From positions 6,388,001-6,452,000 of the forward strand of contig NC_088316.1 of assembly GCF_910592395.1 (NCBI RefSeq): a stretch of 64,000 nucleotides of DNA. The letters are read 5' to 3'. The stretch comes from Lineus longissimus. Taxonomy: Eukaryota > Nemertea > Pilidiophora > Heteronemertea > Lineidae. The notes beneath the pieces were generated by a model. It was not told the DNA's origin and did no database searches. It worked only from the letters and a program-made list of their open reading frames with translations. Made by a program: the position numbers and the translations under genes. Positions 19,201 to 29,031 of this stretch are shown here, piece by piece (position 1 is the stretch's first letter; each line of letters starts with the position of its first letter).

Positions 19201-21991
19201 TATTTGCCTCTTGTATTGAGGTTGTTAAGGGCTACATGTATCAGGACTGAGAAGCGCTTGAAATTTCAAGGAACACATGCAATCAGAAAGAGTAGAGATA
19301 TCCCACTTCGATCCTACTAACAAAATTACCCTTGGTTAAGGTACTTTAAGGTATTTTTAGGGTATTGTAAGGTAAATGAGGGGGAAATTTGCCCCGGCTA
19401 AAATTACCCCCTCATTTACCCTACAATACCATACAAATACCGTACAGTACCTTTATAAGGTTATATTTTTAGTAGGCGCATCAGTCTCTGGTCGCATTTG
19501 CCTCTTGGTTGTCCTATGTTTATTACTAAGGGGCCGCACTTTCTTTAGATACGTCCCCACATACCCCCCCCCCCCCCCCCATGCAAATAATCGTAAAAAT
19601 GTACAGTGCGCTCAAAATTGTCCCCCTCACTGTAATTCTCAGATGCTTGCGTATGTCAGTAAACGCACGGCGAACACAGTTCCCGTCCCCCTAACTGTAC
19701 ATATTAGTAAAATTAAGACCACCAATATAACCTCCCAGCTCCTACCTATAGTCCCTTTTAAGAAACCCTTTTCAAAACACCGGGAAAACCCAAGTCCAGC
19801 AATCATCTGGTGCATTTTGGTTGACATTGGAACTGCGCACGTGCGTTTGTTTACAATTTCATTTCCCGCGAAATCTCAAAGATCAGGTGACCTGCAATCG
19901 TGGAATGAAAATAACAACCACAAAGACGGGCGGGAGTGGCCCAACAAAATAAATCCAAAATTGAGATGTGATCGTTTTTTTTTCTTCCAAGCATCATCTT
20001 GTTTAAGAAACGTGTGAAAATAACACCCAAACTTCATGCCTCACTAATTACTAAAAAATATTGTATATTTTGAGTGACCATACGATTTTAGAAAGAGAAA
20101 GTACATGTATTTAATTTCAGCTCTATTTGGGATATGATATGTTACCATTTCATTTTGGCAAAGGTAGTCTGCAGACCTCGGCGTGGGGGTGCAGACCTCG
20201 GAGCCACTGTGTTGCGAGACAGTTTTTGACTTGGCTCGCAAATTCAGGCAATTCGTTGATTTTTTAGTGATCCTATTTGGAGCAGTCCTGCAGGAAGCCA
20301 GTTTTGTACGGAAAACTATAAACAAGTCTTATGCCCAAGTTGGCCCTTTATGAACGCTACGCCACAGTCCACATCCCGAGAGACCACCCTGTGGTAGAAA
20401 TCATCAGCAGCACCTTGAAAGGTCTCCCATATCTCCGAGTCAAGACCTACCACTCTCCGAGAAAATCCAGTGAAAAGGTAACCTCTTAACCGGGCCCTTG
20501 AACGGACCGCACACACCCAACTCACAGCTTCCCTCACTTTGACGAGGCCATGCTAGGGCGTCACCCGATTAAAGGGAACCTATCACAAAACGCTTAAACA
20601 AAGGGGGGGGGAGGTTGAACGGCTCGGTTAAAAACCTAAGGAGGGACAAAGCTTCAATTGATACATCTCAGCAGTTTTGAGTTCCCCACAGGTAGTTTAT
20701 TATGTAAGCTGGGTAACATTACATAACGTTGCATAACATTACTGACTCCAATCAATGAACCGCATCCGAGGTAATCACCAATTTACATCGTACACGTAGT
20801 TACTTTTACTCTGTTCAGCTAGTCTAAATATAGATTTTGTGCTGGATCTCAGTGCCAATGCCAGGCTGCATCTTAGGCGTAAGCGTTCGAACAAAATATG
20901 TGGCATTCGGGAGAATCATAGCATGAATTCCCACTCTTTTAGTTCAAACAGTAAAGGCATCAGCATTGATCTAAAAGCCTGTCCATGGCTCCTGGCATAT
21001 AGGGTGTCCAGGTGTAGCTTCGCTGAAACGATTTAGCTGTAGGTTGAATGTAGAAGTTTAGAAGTGGTTTGACTTGGCTCAGAAAAGGAGGCCCACGGAG
21101 AGTTTTTGCTGGTGCAACAGGACGGAGACAGTTTTTTTTAATAGTTCAAGCAATGCACATACCTTTACTGATTCGGCACTGTTGTATAGTATCATTTGAA
21201 TTCAAACGTTGAAACTTATGCTGGTTATTCCTTAACCAACAAAACCATTCCCATTTTCTTAGTCACCGCACGTTTTTTTGCAGGCACAGTTTATTTCAAG
21301 ACTTCATGATTGATTATGGTTACCTTAGTCAGTGATTCGGCTAGTTCAATTTTAGTTTCGGTCAAAGTAGGTACATGTAATATCATTAATAACGAGTGCG
21401 TACCGAACAAACTAAAATATTACATTCAAGACTGCCATTCTAACTGTGCTCTAATTGTGTTTCATCACTTGTGGTACGGTTTCTAATGAGGACAGTTAGA
21501 GCGGTAGGGAAATTTGTCTCATGATAAAGTGTCCGGGAACAAAAATATCATTTTGTGATTTCAGTCTCAGGGGGTATTGAAGGTGATGTGTCTCTAAATA
21601 ACCACAACGGCGGCGGGACACGTTTTTTTGGGGGGGGGGGGGGTTCGCAAAGCCCCCTAAACGGCAACACGATCGCCTATCCCATTGTTCGACATAGTTA
21701 TGAGGTCGAACCATTTCAAAGGCGTTTAGGTTGGTGTTTCGGGAGATTTGCGAATACTCCCTGACTACTACTTGCATTGACTTGCAGTTACCATCGCAAA
21801 TGTCGAATTGCCGATGGAACTAACCTCAGAAATTGTAACTCGTTTCTGTTTCGTTTCTTAGACGCCTTAAAAGAAAAGGCAAAGACTTACCGTTTTCCTT
21901 TGTCGGATGGACGAATTTATCATAATGTCTGTCGTGTAGTTTCTCTTTTAAGTGTTCTGAAGGCAATGCTGCTTGGCTGTTTCCAAGTTCA
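10010..21991 (-). CDS. Glycine/GABA-A receptor-like Cys-loop anion channel subunit (8 exons, 5' exon missing)
   Basis: Plasma-membrane pentameric ligand-gated chloride channel subunit. Eight minus-strand exons (21891-21991, 17770-17837, 16396-16613, 15790-15872, 12856-12999, 11723-11937, 10803-10946, 10010-10270) join with matching phases into about 411 residues ending in TGA. Visible in order: YDKFVRP near the N terminus; loop D YLRQEW; loop [10 protein letters not shown]; the Cys-loop, two Cys separated by 13 residues ([15 protein letters not shown]); loop B ESY; TM1 after [17 protein letters not shown]2 with the PAR anion-selectivity motif; the SYIKAMD TM2-TM3 linker; TM3; a short basic intracellular loop (RKRKRS) of about 65 residues; TM4 ([14 protein letters not shown]). 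Exons of 68, 83 and 215 bp match the usual glycine/GABA-A receptor gene architecture. The signal peptide exon was not found. The agonist (glycine, GABA or other) cannot be decided from sequence. The family call is very secure, the subtype is not. Confidence 0.93.
10803..10946 (-). CDS. Receptor exon: TM3
   Basis: A 144 bp phase-0 exon with GGTTTTTTAG acceptor and TGTAAG|GTAAGT donor. It encodes [12 protein letters not shown]3 ([18 protein letters not shown]) and the basic start of the intracellular loop ([20 protein letters not shown]). SYIKAMDVW is the conserved TM2-TM3 linker involved in gating, and the arginine/lysine cluster marks the cytoplasmic side. Confidence 0.96.
11723..11937 (-). 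CDS. Receptor exon: TM1 and pore-lining TM2, 215 bp
   Basis: A 215 bp exon with AAATTTTCAG acceptor and CACAG|GTACAA donor. It holds the pre-TM1 strand ([14 protein letters not shown]), TM1 ([19 protein letters not shown]), the WVSFWLD linker and TM2 beginning [17 protein letters not shown]. Pro-Ala-Arg at -2' to 0' is the anion-selectivity filter. Residue 2' is Ser and 6' is Leu (codon CTA). Glycine and GABA-A subunits almost always have Thr at 6'. The exon ends in phase 0 at the TM2-TM3 linker. Confidence 0.97.
12020..12357 (-). mobile_element. tRNA-derived SINE, family A (copy 1)
   Basis: Read on the minus strand it starts with a tRNA-like head at about 12285-12352: A-box region GCGTATAGCGGTTAGATCAC and B-box GGTTCGATTCTC. 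A conserved body follows (CCTTTAGCAAGGCACTTTAC) and the 3' end carries AAGCGCTTTGAGCGACTGAA and an ATTATT-rich tail. It sits in the receptor intron between the TM1/TM2 exon and the loop C exon. A second copy is at 44708-45005. Confidence 0.85.
12856..12999 (-). CDS. Receptor exon: loop B end to loop C
   Basis: A 144 bp exon with GATATTGCAG acceptor and CCAG|GTAAAG donor. It encodes [12 protein letters not shown]...[10 protein letters not shown]...[10 protein letters not shown]. It covers the end of loop B (Trp of the DL.YMW motif) and most of loop C. It has no cysteine at all, whereas glycine, histamine-gated and glutamate-gated chloride channels have the first Cys of a second disulfide here. 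An NYT glycosylation sequon lies just before the loop C aromatic. Confidence 0.93.
13504..14025. mobile_element. Inner PIF/Harbinger-like element with TAA target duplication
   Basis: A 522 bp element inserted in the outer one. Termini are AGCTAGATTTACATTTATAC at the left and, inverted, AGCTAGATTTACATGTATAC at the right, flanked by TAA at 13501-13503 and 14026-14028. It contains a truncated MADF reading frame at 13769-13924. Subterminal sequence is rich in CGTATGCG/GCGTTTAACGCA motifs that recur near both ends. Confidence 0.85.
13769..13924 (+). pseudogene. MADF-domain gene fragment in inner Harbinger element
   Basis: Starting at the ATG of [10 protein letters not shown] the frame reads [18 protein letters not shown], then [18 protein letters not shown], and ends EKFCP-stop. 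This is the N-terminal half of a MADF (Myb/SANT-like) domain: hydrophobic helix 1, P.LY, H.DY and AW..I positions all match. The second half (the W..LRD.Y helix) is missing, so this is a deletion remnant. An in-frame ATG exists upstream at 13715, but the sequence between lacks MADF similarity. Harbinger elements commonly encode a separate Myb/MADF-like protein that helps the transposase; here it is non-functional. Confidence 0.7.
14176..14476 (+). pseudogene. Frameshifted MADF-domain gene in outer Harbinger element
   Basis: The frame from ATG at 14176 ([20 protein letters not shown]) continues [19 protein letters not shown], then SWVSIG, the first two-thirds of a MADF domain. Similarity then moves to the +1-shifted frame (from about 14340 to 14476) with [16 protein letters not shown], the terminal MADF helix, and [10 protein letters not shown]-stop. 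An indel near 14335-14355 therefore broke the gene. The domain is distinct from the one in the nested element, so the two transposons belong to different subfamilies. Confidence 0.75.
14659..15789. other. Receptor intron sequence, nothing further recognised
   Basis: AT-rich intron sequence between the Harbinger nest and the Cys-loop exon. No repeat or open frame could be supported. Confidence 0.5.
15790..15872 (-). CDS. Receptor exon: signature Cys-loop, 83 bp
   Basis: An 83 bp exon with TTGTTCCAG acceptor and AGTT|GTAAGT donor. It encodes [19 protein letters not shown] then KCSLYIES. The two cysteines are 13 residues apart with the YPMD core, the defining Cys-loop that couples agonist binding to the pore. 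The split final codon (T plus AT) gives the Tyr of loop B (ESY). Confidence 0.96.
16278..16371 (+). repeat. Dispersed repeat (CGGTCCTGCTGGAAGCC family), copy 2
   Basis: GATGATCCTGTTTGGTGATA, TTGCGGTCCTACTGGAACC and CCAGGTTGTCCCTTTAA mirror the copy at 9105-9210. It abuts the loop A exon on its 3' side. A purine-rich GGGGGAGGGGAGCAGGGGAC run with a pyrimidine-rich counterpart (CCCCCTCCCCCTCCCCGCCC) lies just upstream at 16084-16216. Confidence 0.65.
16396..16613 (-). CDS. Receptor exon: loops D, A and E
   Basis: A 218 bp exon with GTGCAG acceptor and ATACG|GTACAT donor, coding 72 residues plus two bases. It has loop D ([12 protein letters not shown]), keeping the aromatic and Arg residues that line the agonist site, an NGT glycosylation sequon, loop A ([15 protein letters not shown]) and the strand around [10 protein letters not shown]. 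It starts in phase 0 directly after the 68 bp exon and leaves a split Arg codon completed by the next exon. Confidence 0.95.
17770..17837 (-). CDS. Receptor exon: beta-strand 1 region, 68 bp
   Basis: A 68 bp exon with TTTCTAG acceptor and ATG|GTAAGA donor. It encodes [19 protein letters not shown] followed by INM, matching the start of the ligand-binding domain ahead of loop D (in glycine receptors ...F.NSFGSI.E..M). The phase is 1 at entry and 0 at exit. The 68 bp length is the classical size of this exon in glycine and GABA-A receptor genes, which supports orthologous intron positions. Confidence 0.92.
18031..18487 (+). repeat. Two direct copies of an intronic repeat
   Basis: Segments 18031-18150 and 18358-18487 align: CAACTG(C/T)TGAG(A/G)TGGT, then TGACTCTTGAGAA, CC(T/C)GGTCT, and CAGCATGCATTTTCT. 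They are separated by about 330 bp and lie in the largest receptor intron. They look like two insertions, or a local duplication, of one dispersed element. Confidence 0.6.
19338..19453. repeat. Compact foldback element
   Basis: AAGGTACTTTAAGGTATTTT ... GGTAAATGAGGGGGAAATTT is followed, after a GCCCCGGC centre, by its inverted copy AAATTACCCCCTCATTTACC ... GTACAGTACCTT. The arms are about 50 bp with few mismatches. It sits in the receptor intron between the 68 bp exon and the N-terminal exon. Confidence 0.75.
20263..20352 (+). repeat. Dispersed repeat (CGGTCCTGCTGGAAGCC family), copy 3
   Basis: TAGTGATCCTATTTGGAGCA, CAGTCCTGCAGGAAGCC and CCCAAGTTGGCCCTTTA match the copies at 9105 and 16278 with an internal deletion. 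Confidence 0.55.
20570..20845 (+). repeat. Dispersed repeat B, copy 1
   Basis: Begins TAAAGGGAACCTATC and includes TTGAACGGC(T/C)CGGTTAAAA, TAACATTACTGACTCCAATC and GTTCAGCTAGTCTAAATA. It matches 23903-24155 along its whole length in the same orientation. The family is unidentified, and neither copy has coding capacity. Confidence 0.75.
21891..21991 (-). CDS. Receptor exon: mature N terminus (YDKFVRP)
   Basis: The exon lies between a TTTTTCAG acceptor and an ACG|GTAAGT donor. It enters with one base of a split codon and leaves with one base (G), which joins the next exon as Asp. It encodes 33 full codons ending in YDKFVRPTKEN, matching the YD.RIRP stretch at the start of the ligand-binding domain in glycine and GABA-A receptors. 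The residues before it ([20 protein letters not shown]) look like the variable region after a signal peptide. No convincing upstream exon ending in the required phase was found between 22.0 and 26.0 kb. Confidence 0.85.
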
Positions 21992-22129
21992 CTGAAAAAT
22001 CAGAGGAAAATCACGAATAAGTTGAAAGTGTTAGTCGCGGGGAGAGAGCAATGGATAGATTGGTGACTCTGAAAATAAGTGTTTATCTCGTTACAAAATT
22101 ACAGGTTTATATGAGCATTCGTATATGTA

Positions 22130-22362
22130 CAGTTAAAATCACAATTGACATCCAGTGAATCGCGTGGTTGACGCGCTACCCAGCGCATAGGTCGCGCGTA
22201 AGTCGAGCGTACATGTAGGTTGTGCGTAATTTACCTGAAACATAGCGAGATTAGCGCGTCACTAGTGCCTCACTGGCGCGCAACTCTGCGCATAAATCGC
22301 GCGGACGTTGCGCGTCACTAACGCGAAGCAGGACGGATGTCAATAAATAGTGATTTTGACTG
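22130..22362. repeat. Foldback element with CpG-dense core
   Basis: The ends CAGTTAAAATCACAATTGAC and GTGATTTTGACTG (inverted) bracket a core packed with GCGCG motifs (GACGCGCTACCCAGCGCATA, GCGCGTCACTA twice, GCGCGCAACTCTGCGCATAA). The core is itself quasi-symmetrical. The CpG density stands out against AT-rich flanks. Confidence 0.7.
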
Positions 22363-22689
22363 AAATACTAAGTGATCGAGGAAACACAAAATGCATTAAA
22401 TAGTATCAGTCGTTAAGATTAAGAATGTGGAGTAAATACTAGTCCAAGAGCATCTTTACATGTGTCTCTCGGACTACTAGGCCTACATGCAGGTATAAAA
22501 TTTTGACCATAGATTAGGTGTTTATATTTACGGCATAATTCGGTTCCTATCAAAAGATTTCGCCACTGTTGGCTGTTTTTTGCTTGATTTGTGTCAAAAA
22601 ATGCATTCCACAAATATGCAGACTATAGTAAGGTGTGCTTATCAGTCAAAAAGAATAGCGACGTGGTATTTAAAAGTCACCTGCAATAC

Positions 22690-23132
22690 TTTTTAACTTA
22701 GTGGAAAATAATAGGGCATAAGATAACAAATGGTGGTGAAAACCAGCATAAATATCGAACTACCCAACTTCAAGTCATGGCAGGTAGAAAATTCAAACAT
22801 TCCAAGTGGTGCAGGAGAAGAAGAAACGGATGATGTACATTGTACTGAAATAAAGTTTTTTTATAGCTTCATGCCTATATCTTAAAATTGGGTATCAACA
22901 TGTTTGCTAAAAGCTCATACCTGTGACAATGTAATCAAAATATAAGCATGGAACTATCAAATCTTTATTTCAGTACAGCACAATGTGCATCATCAATATG
23001 TTTTTCCTGCACCAACTGGAATGTTTGAATTACATACTGCTATAGATTTGAGATGAGTAGTTTGATTTTTATTCGGTTTTCACACTTGTGTTTCATATGT
23101 TATGCCCTATATTTATACCCCAAGTTAATATT
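22690..23132. repeat. Large foldback element, about 170 bp arms
   Basis: Left arm motifs AATAGGGCATAAGATAAC, GGTGGTGAAAACC, AATTCAAACATTCCAAGTGG, TGCAGGAGAAG, GATGATGTACATTGTACTGA and AATAAAG appear in inverted order on the right: CTTTATTTCAGTAC, CACAATGTGCATCATC, TTCCTGCACCAACTGGAATG, GGTTTTCACAC and GTTATGCCCTATATTTAT. The spacer is about 100 bp. No coding capacity is evident. Confidence 0.8.
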
Positions 23133-23902
23133 TTAATAAAAGCGTTTCAGGTAACCTTTTAACGAGGTTCTTGAACTCTTCTTGCAAGATCCTATACGAG
23201 TACCCACTGCCACGCCCGAAACATGGCAAATACGACCCCGTCACTTCCTCAAAACTCGCTGGATTTGTACGGTGTTATCCGTAGGAGTTCAGGGCGACAT
23301 AATCAAGGTTTAATTTTTTGTCTTGGTGTTTAATTAATAAAACGTATTATCTAAGCTCAGGGCGATTCGGGTCGCCCTTTTATTTTCGAAGCTTCACATT
23401 CTTAGTCTTAATTCGCTGTCTTGGCATTGTCGACGCTACTTGCTACTAGCACATACATGTAGAAAGACTTTAAATCACAATAAGAAGAAAGTTAGAGAGA
23501 TGAAATTTAAAAAAAAATAATTTCGATATGTAAAATCAGAGTCTTTTGAAAGACTGGTAAAATCGATAATGGCTGGTTATAAACGCGGCGGTAAAAATGC
23601 TTACATGTACGCCTTTTCAAAACAACAACACAAACCGCACTAGAACAACATTATGCTACTATACAACATATAACATTTATAACGACAAACCTAATTATAA
23701 AATGAGAAGAGCGCTGATGTATGGGAGGGGCGGGAGTACAGCATTTAGTTTTGGTTAGAGGTCATAGTTGTGGTCCAAACAAATTATGAAGACTCGCGAC
23801 ACTGTTTATCTTCGTGGGTGATCTATACTTACAATTAATTCAGATCGGAAAAGACGACTGTTGTTTTGAAATCTCTCATAAGATTCTTATGTGATTGTTA
23901 GT

Positions 23903-24155
23903 TAAAGGAAACCTATCGCGAAACGCGATGGGGAATTTTGAACGGCCCGGTTAAAACCGACGGCGGGAATAAGCTTTCATTGATAAATCTTAGCAGTTTC
24001 GAGTTTCCGTCGGGTAGTTGATTATGCGAGCTGGTCATCTGAGTAACATTGCATAACCTTGCATAACATTACTGACTCCAGTCAACAAACTGCTTGAGAG
24101 GTCCCACAAATTTAATTATTTTTACTACGTTCAGCTAGTCTAAATAAAAATTTTG
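23903..24155 (+). repeat. Dispersed repeat B, copy 2
   Basis: TAAAGGAAACCTATCGCGAA, TTGAACGGCCCGGTTAAAA, AACATTACTGACTCCAGTC and GTTCAGCTAGTCTAAATAAA match copy 1 at 20570-20845. Confidence 0.75.
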
Positions 24156-25786
24156 AGCCACGACTGGATATCTTGAACATGTTATCTTGTTCAGTTTTGT
24201 GTATTGTGTTTACAATATTCACAATATTTTTAAGATTCTTAGTTAAGATAGAAATGTTACAAGAATCTTGTAAAGGATGTTCATGTACGTGAGGACTGAG
24301 CAAGGAATCTTATAAGAATCTTATGATTTTCGACCTTGGTAGCTTTCAGTAGGAAGGACTGCGTCAAGTTTTTCAATTGGCGATCATAATACAATGTAAG
24401 CGCTGGACACTTGTCGTCACATGGACTGTATGGTGATGTTGCTTATTTTTTGTCTCCAATATCGAAATTGGTGTGTGAGGTGTTGATCTGCCAACAGTTT
24501 CTTGACTACATAATGTAAAAGCGACCACTAGTCTAAATCATCACTTTTCTTGACCTATTTTCGATATGATCGTTTTGTCAATAACCAATTCACGAGGCGA
24601 TGAATAGAGAAGAAGTCACTCCATGGCAAATGATCGTGATCTTTCGCGGCAAATTCCGACGATGTTATTGATACTTAGGAAGTAAAATCGGTCCGACGCG
24701 TGCCTCAGAAAGACCCATACCAACGAACGTCGTTTTGGACAGCGAATTCCTTTATATTACTCAATCGCCCAGAGAATTAACCTGATGAAAAAGTCACCCC
24801 AAATGTTAAAATCGTGATCAACTGTCGAATCGCGCTGTTAGTTATGAAAGGTAAAGGTATGTTATATCGAACCCATTGCAGTCGTGCCATTTTCACAAGT
24901 GTTTGTGCGGTACTTTCGTTACGGCAGTATCAATAACGGCTTTATATCAGATGTTTACGCAAGGATTGTAGTGGCGTTTCCCATCTCTCATCATCTTTGG
25001 TGGCGGGTTTTCAATGCACTTTCTTTTGTTGTGTCATGATATTTTTTTTATTCGTCTTTAGTTTTACAACAATACCTCCTGTGATAAAAGTCGATAATAT
25101 GCAAGATGTTGCGAAGTAAGAATAGCGCCACAGTAAACAATGGAAGCAGAGACAGGACATACAAATATCAAAATCAGTAGCCTGATACATGTACTAGTTA
25201 TTAGAAAAAGCTTACAGTACTTAGCGCAATATTACGCTTAGCGCAATGAATATGGGGAAACCAAAAAAGTGGTACCTATTTCTATGCCTATTCAGAAACA
25301 CGATGAAATGCATGCAATTGGAAATCGGGAACGAGGTCTACTACTTCCGGTTAGGGAGTGTTCATTATTTGGTTAAAAAAATTTACCACACATGATTTAC
25401 CATGAGGACGGACATTTTCTTTTGTAAGCTAACGGTAACCCAATTTACGAATCACAAACCAGTGTGTTTACCTTGGTTCTATAATATGTCGTAAGATGGC
25501 GGGGTGGTCGGTTGACTGATCCCGCAACCAGCACCCGGTACAGTACAGTGTACGTATATCACATCAGATCAGCAAGATTTATCGATTTCTGCCCTACACT
25601 TCATGCTTAAAAGCCGACATTGTTGAAAACAAAGTGGATGACGATCGTGCGATTGTTTGTATCTTTTCCATGTAATTTTTAGTGCAAAAATGTCGCAATT
25701 CACATAACATGCTGAAGTTCACTTTAGCCACAAATATGTATTTTTTTAATTTCTTGAGCCCCGACATAGCCTACATTTACTTATAG
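24156..25786. other. No recognisable gene; possible upstream region of the receptor gene
   Basis: This lies upstream of the first receptor exon found. A reasonable minus-strand donor (CCAAG|GTAAAC, near 25470) exists, but the sequence before it has only very short ATG frames. It could at most be a 5' untranslated exon. Nothing else can be supported. Confidence 0.35.
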
Positions 25787-27173
25787 TTATAAAAGCCGAA
25801 ATTATAGCCGAAATGGCCGAAATCGTCGAAATCATCAAAATGGCTGAAACATGCGTCAATACAGGGAGCTGCGGGGAAATAATCGATGTTGTTGTGAACT
25901 AGAGACATAGTATAATCAACTAATGGTTGCAACCGCCAAATACTAATCTTTTTAGCCTACCTTTGTTTATGCCGTGCACTGCGTCAGGGCTACATGCGAT
26001 GCATAGTCAGAAATAGCATGAAGCTGAAGATTTTTATTTTCCAACTGCCACAACAGTAATGGCATGGACATTATATTTTCATGGCATTTTGTTACAATGT
26101 GCCTTTGCCAAAATGACATCGGGAGCCGTCAAAATTAGTTAAAATGACTCTAAGACATACATTTTGTGGCACAGGAAAGTTCCGCAATCCTTCTTGCAAA
26201 GGTTTTTCAGTGCCTGGTATGTAGAGTGACTCAACTACTCTCTTGCATAACATTACAGAGAGTGGCCCGTAATCGACCAATAGTGGTTACGCACTGGCCA
26301 CCAAGTGGGAGCTTATACGTAGGGACAACGTATATTACAGATTTTCAAACATGAAATATTTTGCTTGTATTAAATCTGCTAGTGCATACTAACGAACGAA
26401 TTTGTGTAATTCGTGATTGAAAATGACTACTCCATGAAAAAATAACAGTTAGCATTTTTTGCGTCCTTATAACCTAGCCGAAGATAAATTCTGTCCGGAA
26501 TTCTGTCACAGATAACACAAATAAAATCGTTTAGAATTAGGCCATCTGCAGTGGCTGCCTCAGCGCCACCACGCGGGGCTTAATGTTATTAGGCTATATA
26601 ATCCTTCCTTCGGGCATGGGAAAGTACGGGCGCCTTTCAGAATAGGAACGTGCCACAAAATGTTATGCCTTTCGAGTCCCTTTAATAAAGACTTAATTTC
26701 GACAATTTCACAGTCAAAACTGTGACTTGAGATGGAATTTTATTTTGCCAATGCTACTGGTCATTGTACATGTACATGTTTTAGTTAATCGCAAGTTTTG
26801 ATGATTTGTTAAAGAATTTGAATACACCTTGATTTAATTTCTTGAACACTTTCCGCTTTGGCGTGCCATAACTTCGTTCAATAATAACAATGACGATTTT
26901 CCTTTCGGTCCTCTGACTGACTTGTATTCGTGACGCCATCTGCCGTTGGTCAGAGGAACCAGACTATCCCTGTCATGCTATCGTGAAACCGTGGCGCGGT
27001 GCACGGCTTGAACAAGGTACTGAGATTAATTATATTATGTCTATAGTTCACAACAGCATCGATTATTTCCTCACAGCTCTAGGACACCTATTTCTGCCAT
27101 TTCGATGATTTCCATGATTCCAACCATTTCGGCCATTTCGACCACTTCGGCCATTTCATTTCAGCTTTTATAA
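25787..27173. mobile_element. TIR element whose ends are a GCCGAAATG minisatellite
   Basis: The left end (TTATAAAAGCCGAAATTATA, then GCCGAAATGGCCGAAATCGT...) and the right end (...CGGCCATTTCATTTCAGC, TTTTATAA) are inverted copies about 135-150 bp long. Beyond the short GCCGAAATG repeats, symmetry continues through GGAAATAATCGATG(T/C)TGTTG and TGAACTA(G/T)AGACATA. The 1.1 kb interior has only short frames and no transposase signature. No clear target duplication is visible. Confidence 0.7.
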
Positions 27174-28917
27174 GTAACCAATTTTAATCCACCGAAGAAG
27201 ATGAATTTTGATGCCTTGAAGGTGTTCGTAAAGTCGAAAACCGGCATGACATAACCGACGGTCTCCGCCGTATATGTGTATGCACATAAATTTAGCGGAG
27301 TACTTTGAAAAGCTTTCCAAGACGTAGAGATACTGATCATGAAAACTGATATAGAACACTATCTAATCGTTTCAACGTCCTGAGAAGATATCGAATGCAA
27401 ATTTTATCTCTCTAATTCCGAGGACATGAATACTGTAGCGTCAAATTACGACTCGTGATGATGACTACCATCGTGTACGCCGACAGGTGTCTGGTCCCAT
27501 GCCGAAAAAGAATGGAGGGAGTTTGAAAATACATCAGATGAAGCTAATCCCAACAGATCTATTTCGCTGAATTTTTTTGCTCTAATACAGCTGTAAAGTT
27601 TTTGAGTGATTCCGTTTCTGATTTCCCTGATCACAGATCGACACATTTTCTGTGTTGCGGCCCTATGGAAAGACGCGGTCTCTCTAGCTGTCTATTTTAT
27701 GAAAGTATTGATATACGCGGAACAGATGTTACATCGACATGTAAGGTACGTGAATGAGAACATTTTTTTTTCTCAATGGGGAAAATCTGATATAGAAAAT
27801 GTCAAAAATGTGTTTACAAAACCCAATCACACGGTAACACCTGGTAACATTGCCAACCGCCGATGCATTGAATCAATCTGTACTTCTGCCGTTTTGGCTC
27901 TCGATCAGTTCAAAGCAATATGGGTAAAATCACACACTCAGAACGGTTACTGAGATAAACAAACTGTATCAATTGTAAGATATAGGCTTATGTTCAGATC
28001 GTATCGCTTCCAAACGACCTCTGTCACAAGAAAAGGCTCAAGTCAAAGGAAATTCCGCCGCGGTATATCATGGCGCATATCCAGACAAAATCTGATCAGA
28101 GTTACAATGTTTTTATAGGGAAAGCAACAACATCTGCCTTTACGGCTTTTTCCAGTAAGCTTTATTCATCAGATATTTTATCAGGCTTTGTTATAATGGA
28201 TGCGTAGACATGATTATTGACGACTTAAGCTCATGCGTTAAATGCTAAAAGGTACAGACTACACATGCTATTTTTGTGTATTGCTTCGCCAAACGCACGA
28301 AAATTAGTAGACGCAGGGTGATACCATGGTATTTCACATCATTGTTTCGCTGGTTTGGCAAGGCCACATTACAGATTAGTGATAAAACATCTGGCATATT
28401 CAAGTCTGGCTAACGACTTTCATCATGACAACGAACATCGATATCCTTTGCAGCCAGTGTCATCAGAGACTAATGTACAACGTTAGAGTTAAGGGGGGGA
28501 TAGCTAGCGGGGTTGGGGTGGAGGGGGGGGGGGGCAGGGGCGTCTTTTGCCCGCTAAGACCAAAAGGCAACAACTCCCCTTTAACATGTCTCAAGGATCG
28601 AGGATGGATACTCTTGAGTGTCTCTTGATATATAGGCTAACAATAACACCCATCTTGACCCACAATGTTTTGAGATCGCTAAATCACTCACCCAAACCCT
28701 TGACATTTTCCGCCCCAGAAGCTGTTTGTGGCCCAGGCAAGTAGCCTCGATTTTGGACCCAGAAGATCTCTTCGGAACGATCTCGGCAACTGCAGTAGTA
28801 TCCGACAATATGATTAATATCCACGACAATACGATTTAAAATGGAGATAATTCAAGTTTTGCCATGGCGCAAGAGACACAGGTAGATGAAAAGTACTTTA
28901 GAATTTGTGGAGTTAAA
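27174..28917. other. Intergenic, nothing recognised
   Basis: Includes a 115-codon frame at 27606-27953 without recognisable domain, and a G-rich run at 28494-28540. No gene can be supported. Confidence 0.35.
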
Positions 28918-28975
28918 GCTAGTTAGCTCACCTCTTAGCAGAGGTGAGCTTATCCCATACCGTGGCGTCCGTCGT

Positions 28976-29031
<56 letters not shown>

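Noticed and set aside
19376-20017. 213-codon open frame, plus strand, the longest in the window
   Set aside because: It starts inside a foldback element, runs through a C homopolymer (poly-Pro) and has no recognisable domain. It is probably chance.
23824-23890. Candidate first receptor exon (minus-strand ATG followed by a GTAAGT donor)
   Set aside because: The frame required by the downstream exon contains a TAA immediately before the donor.
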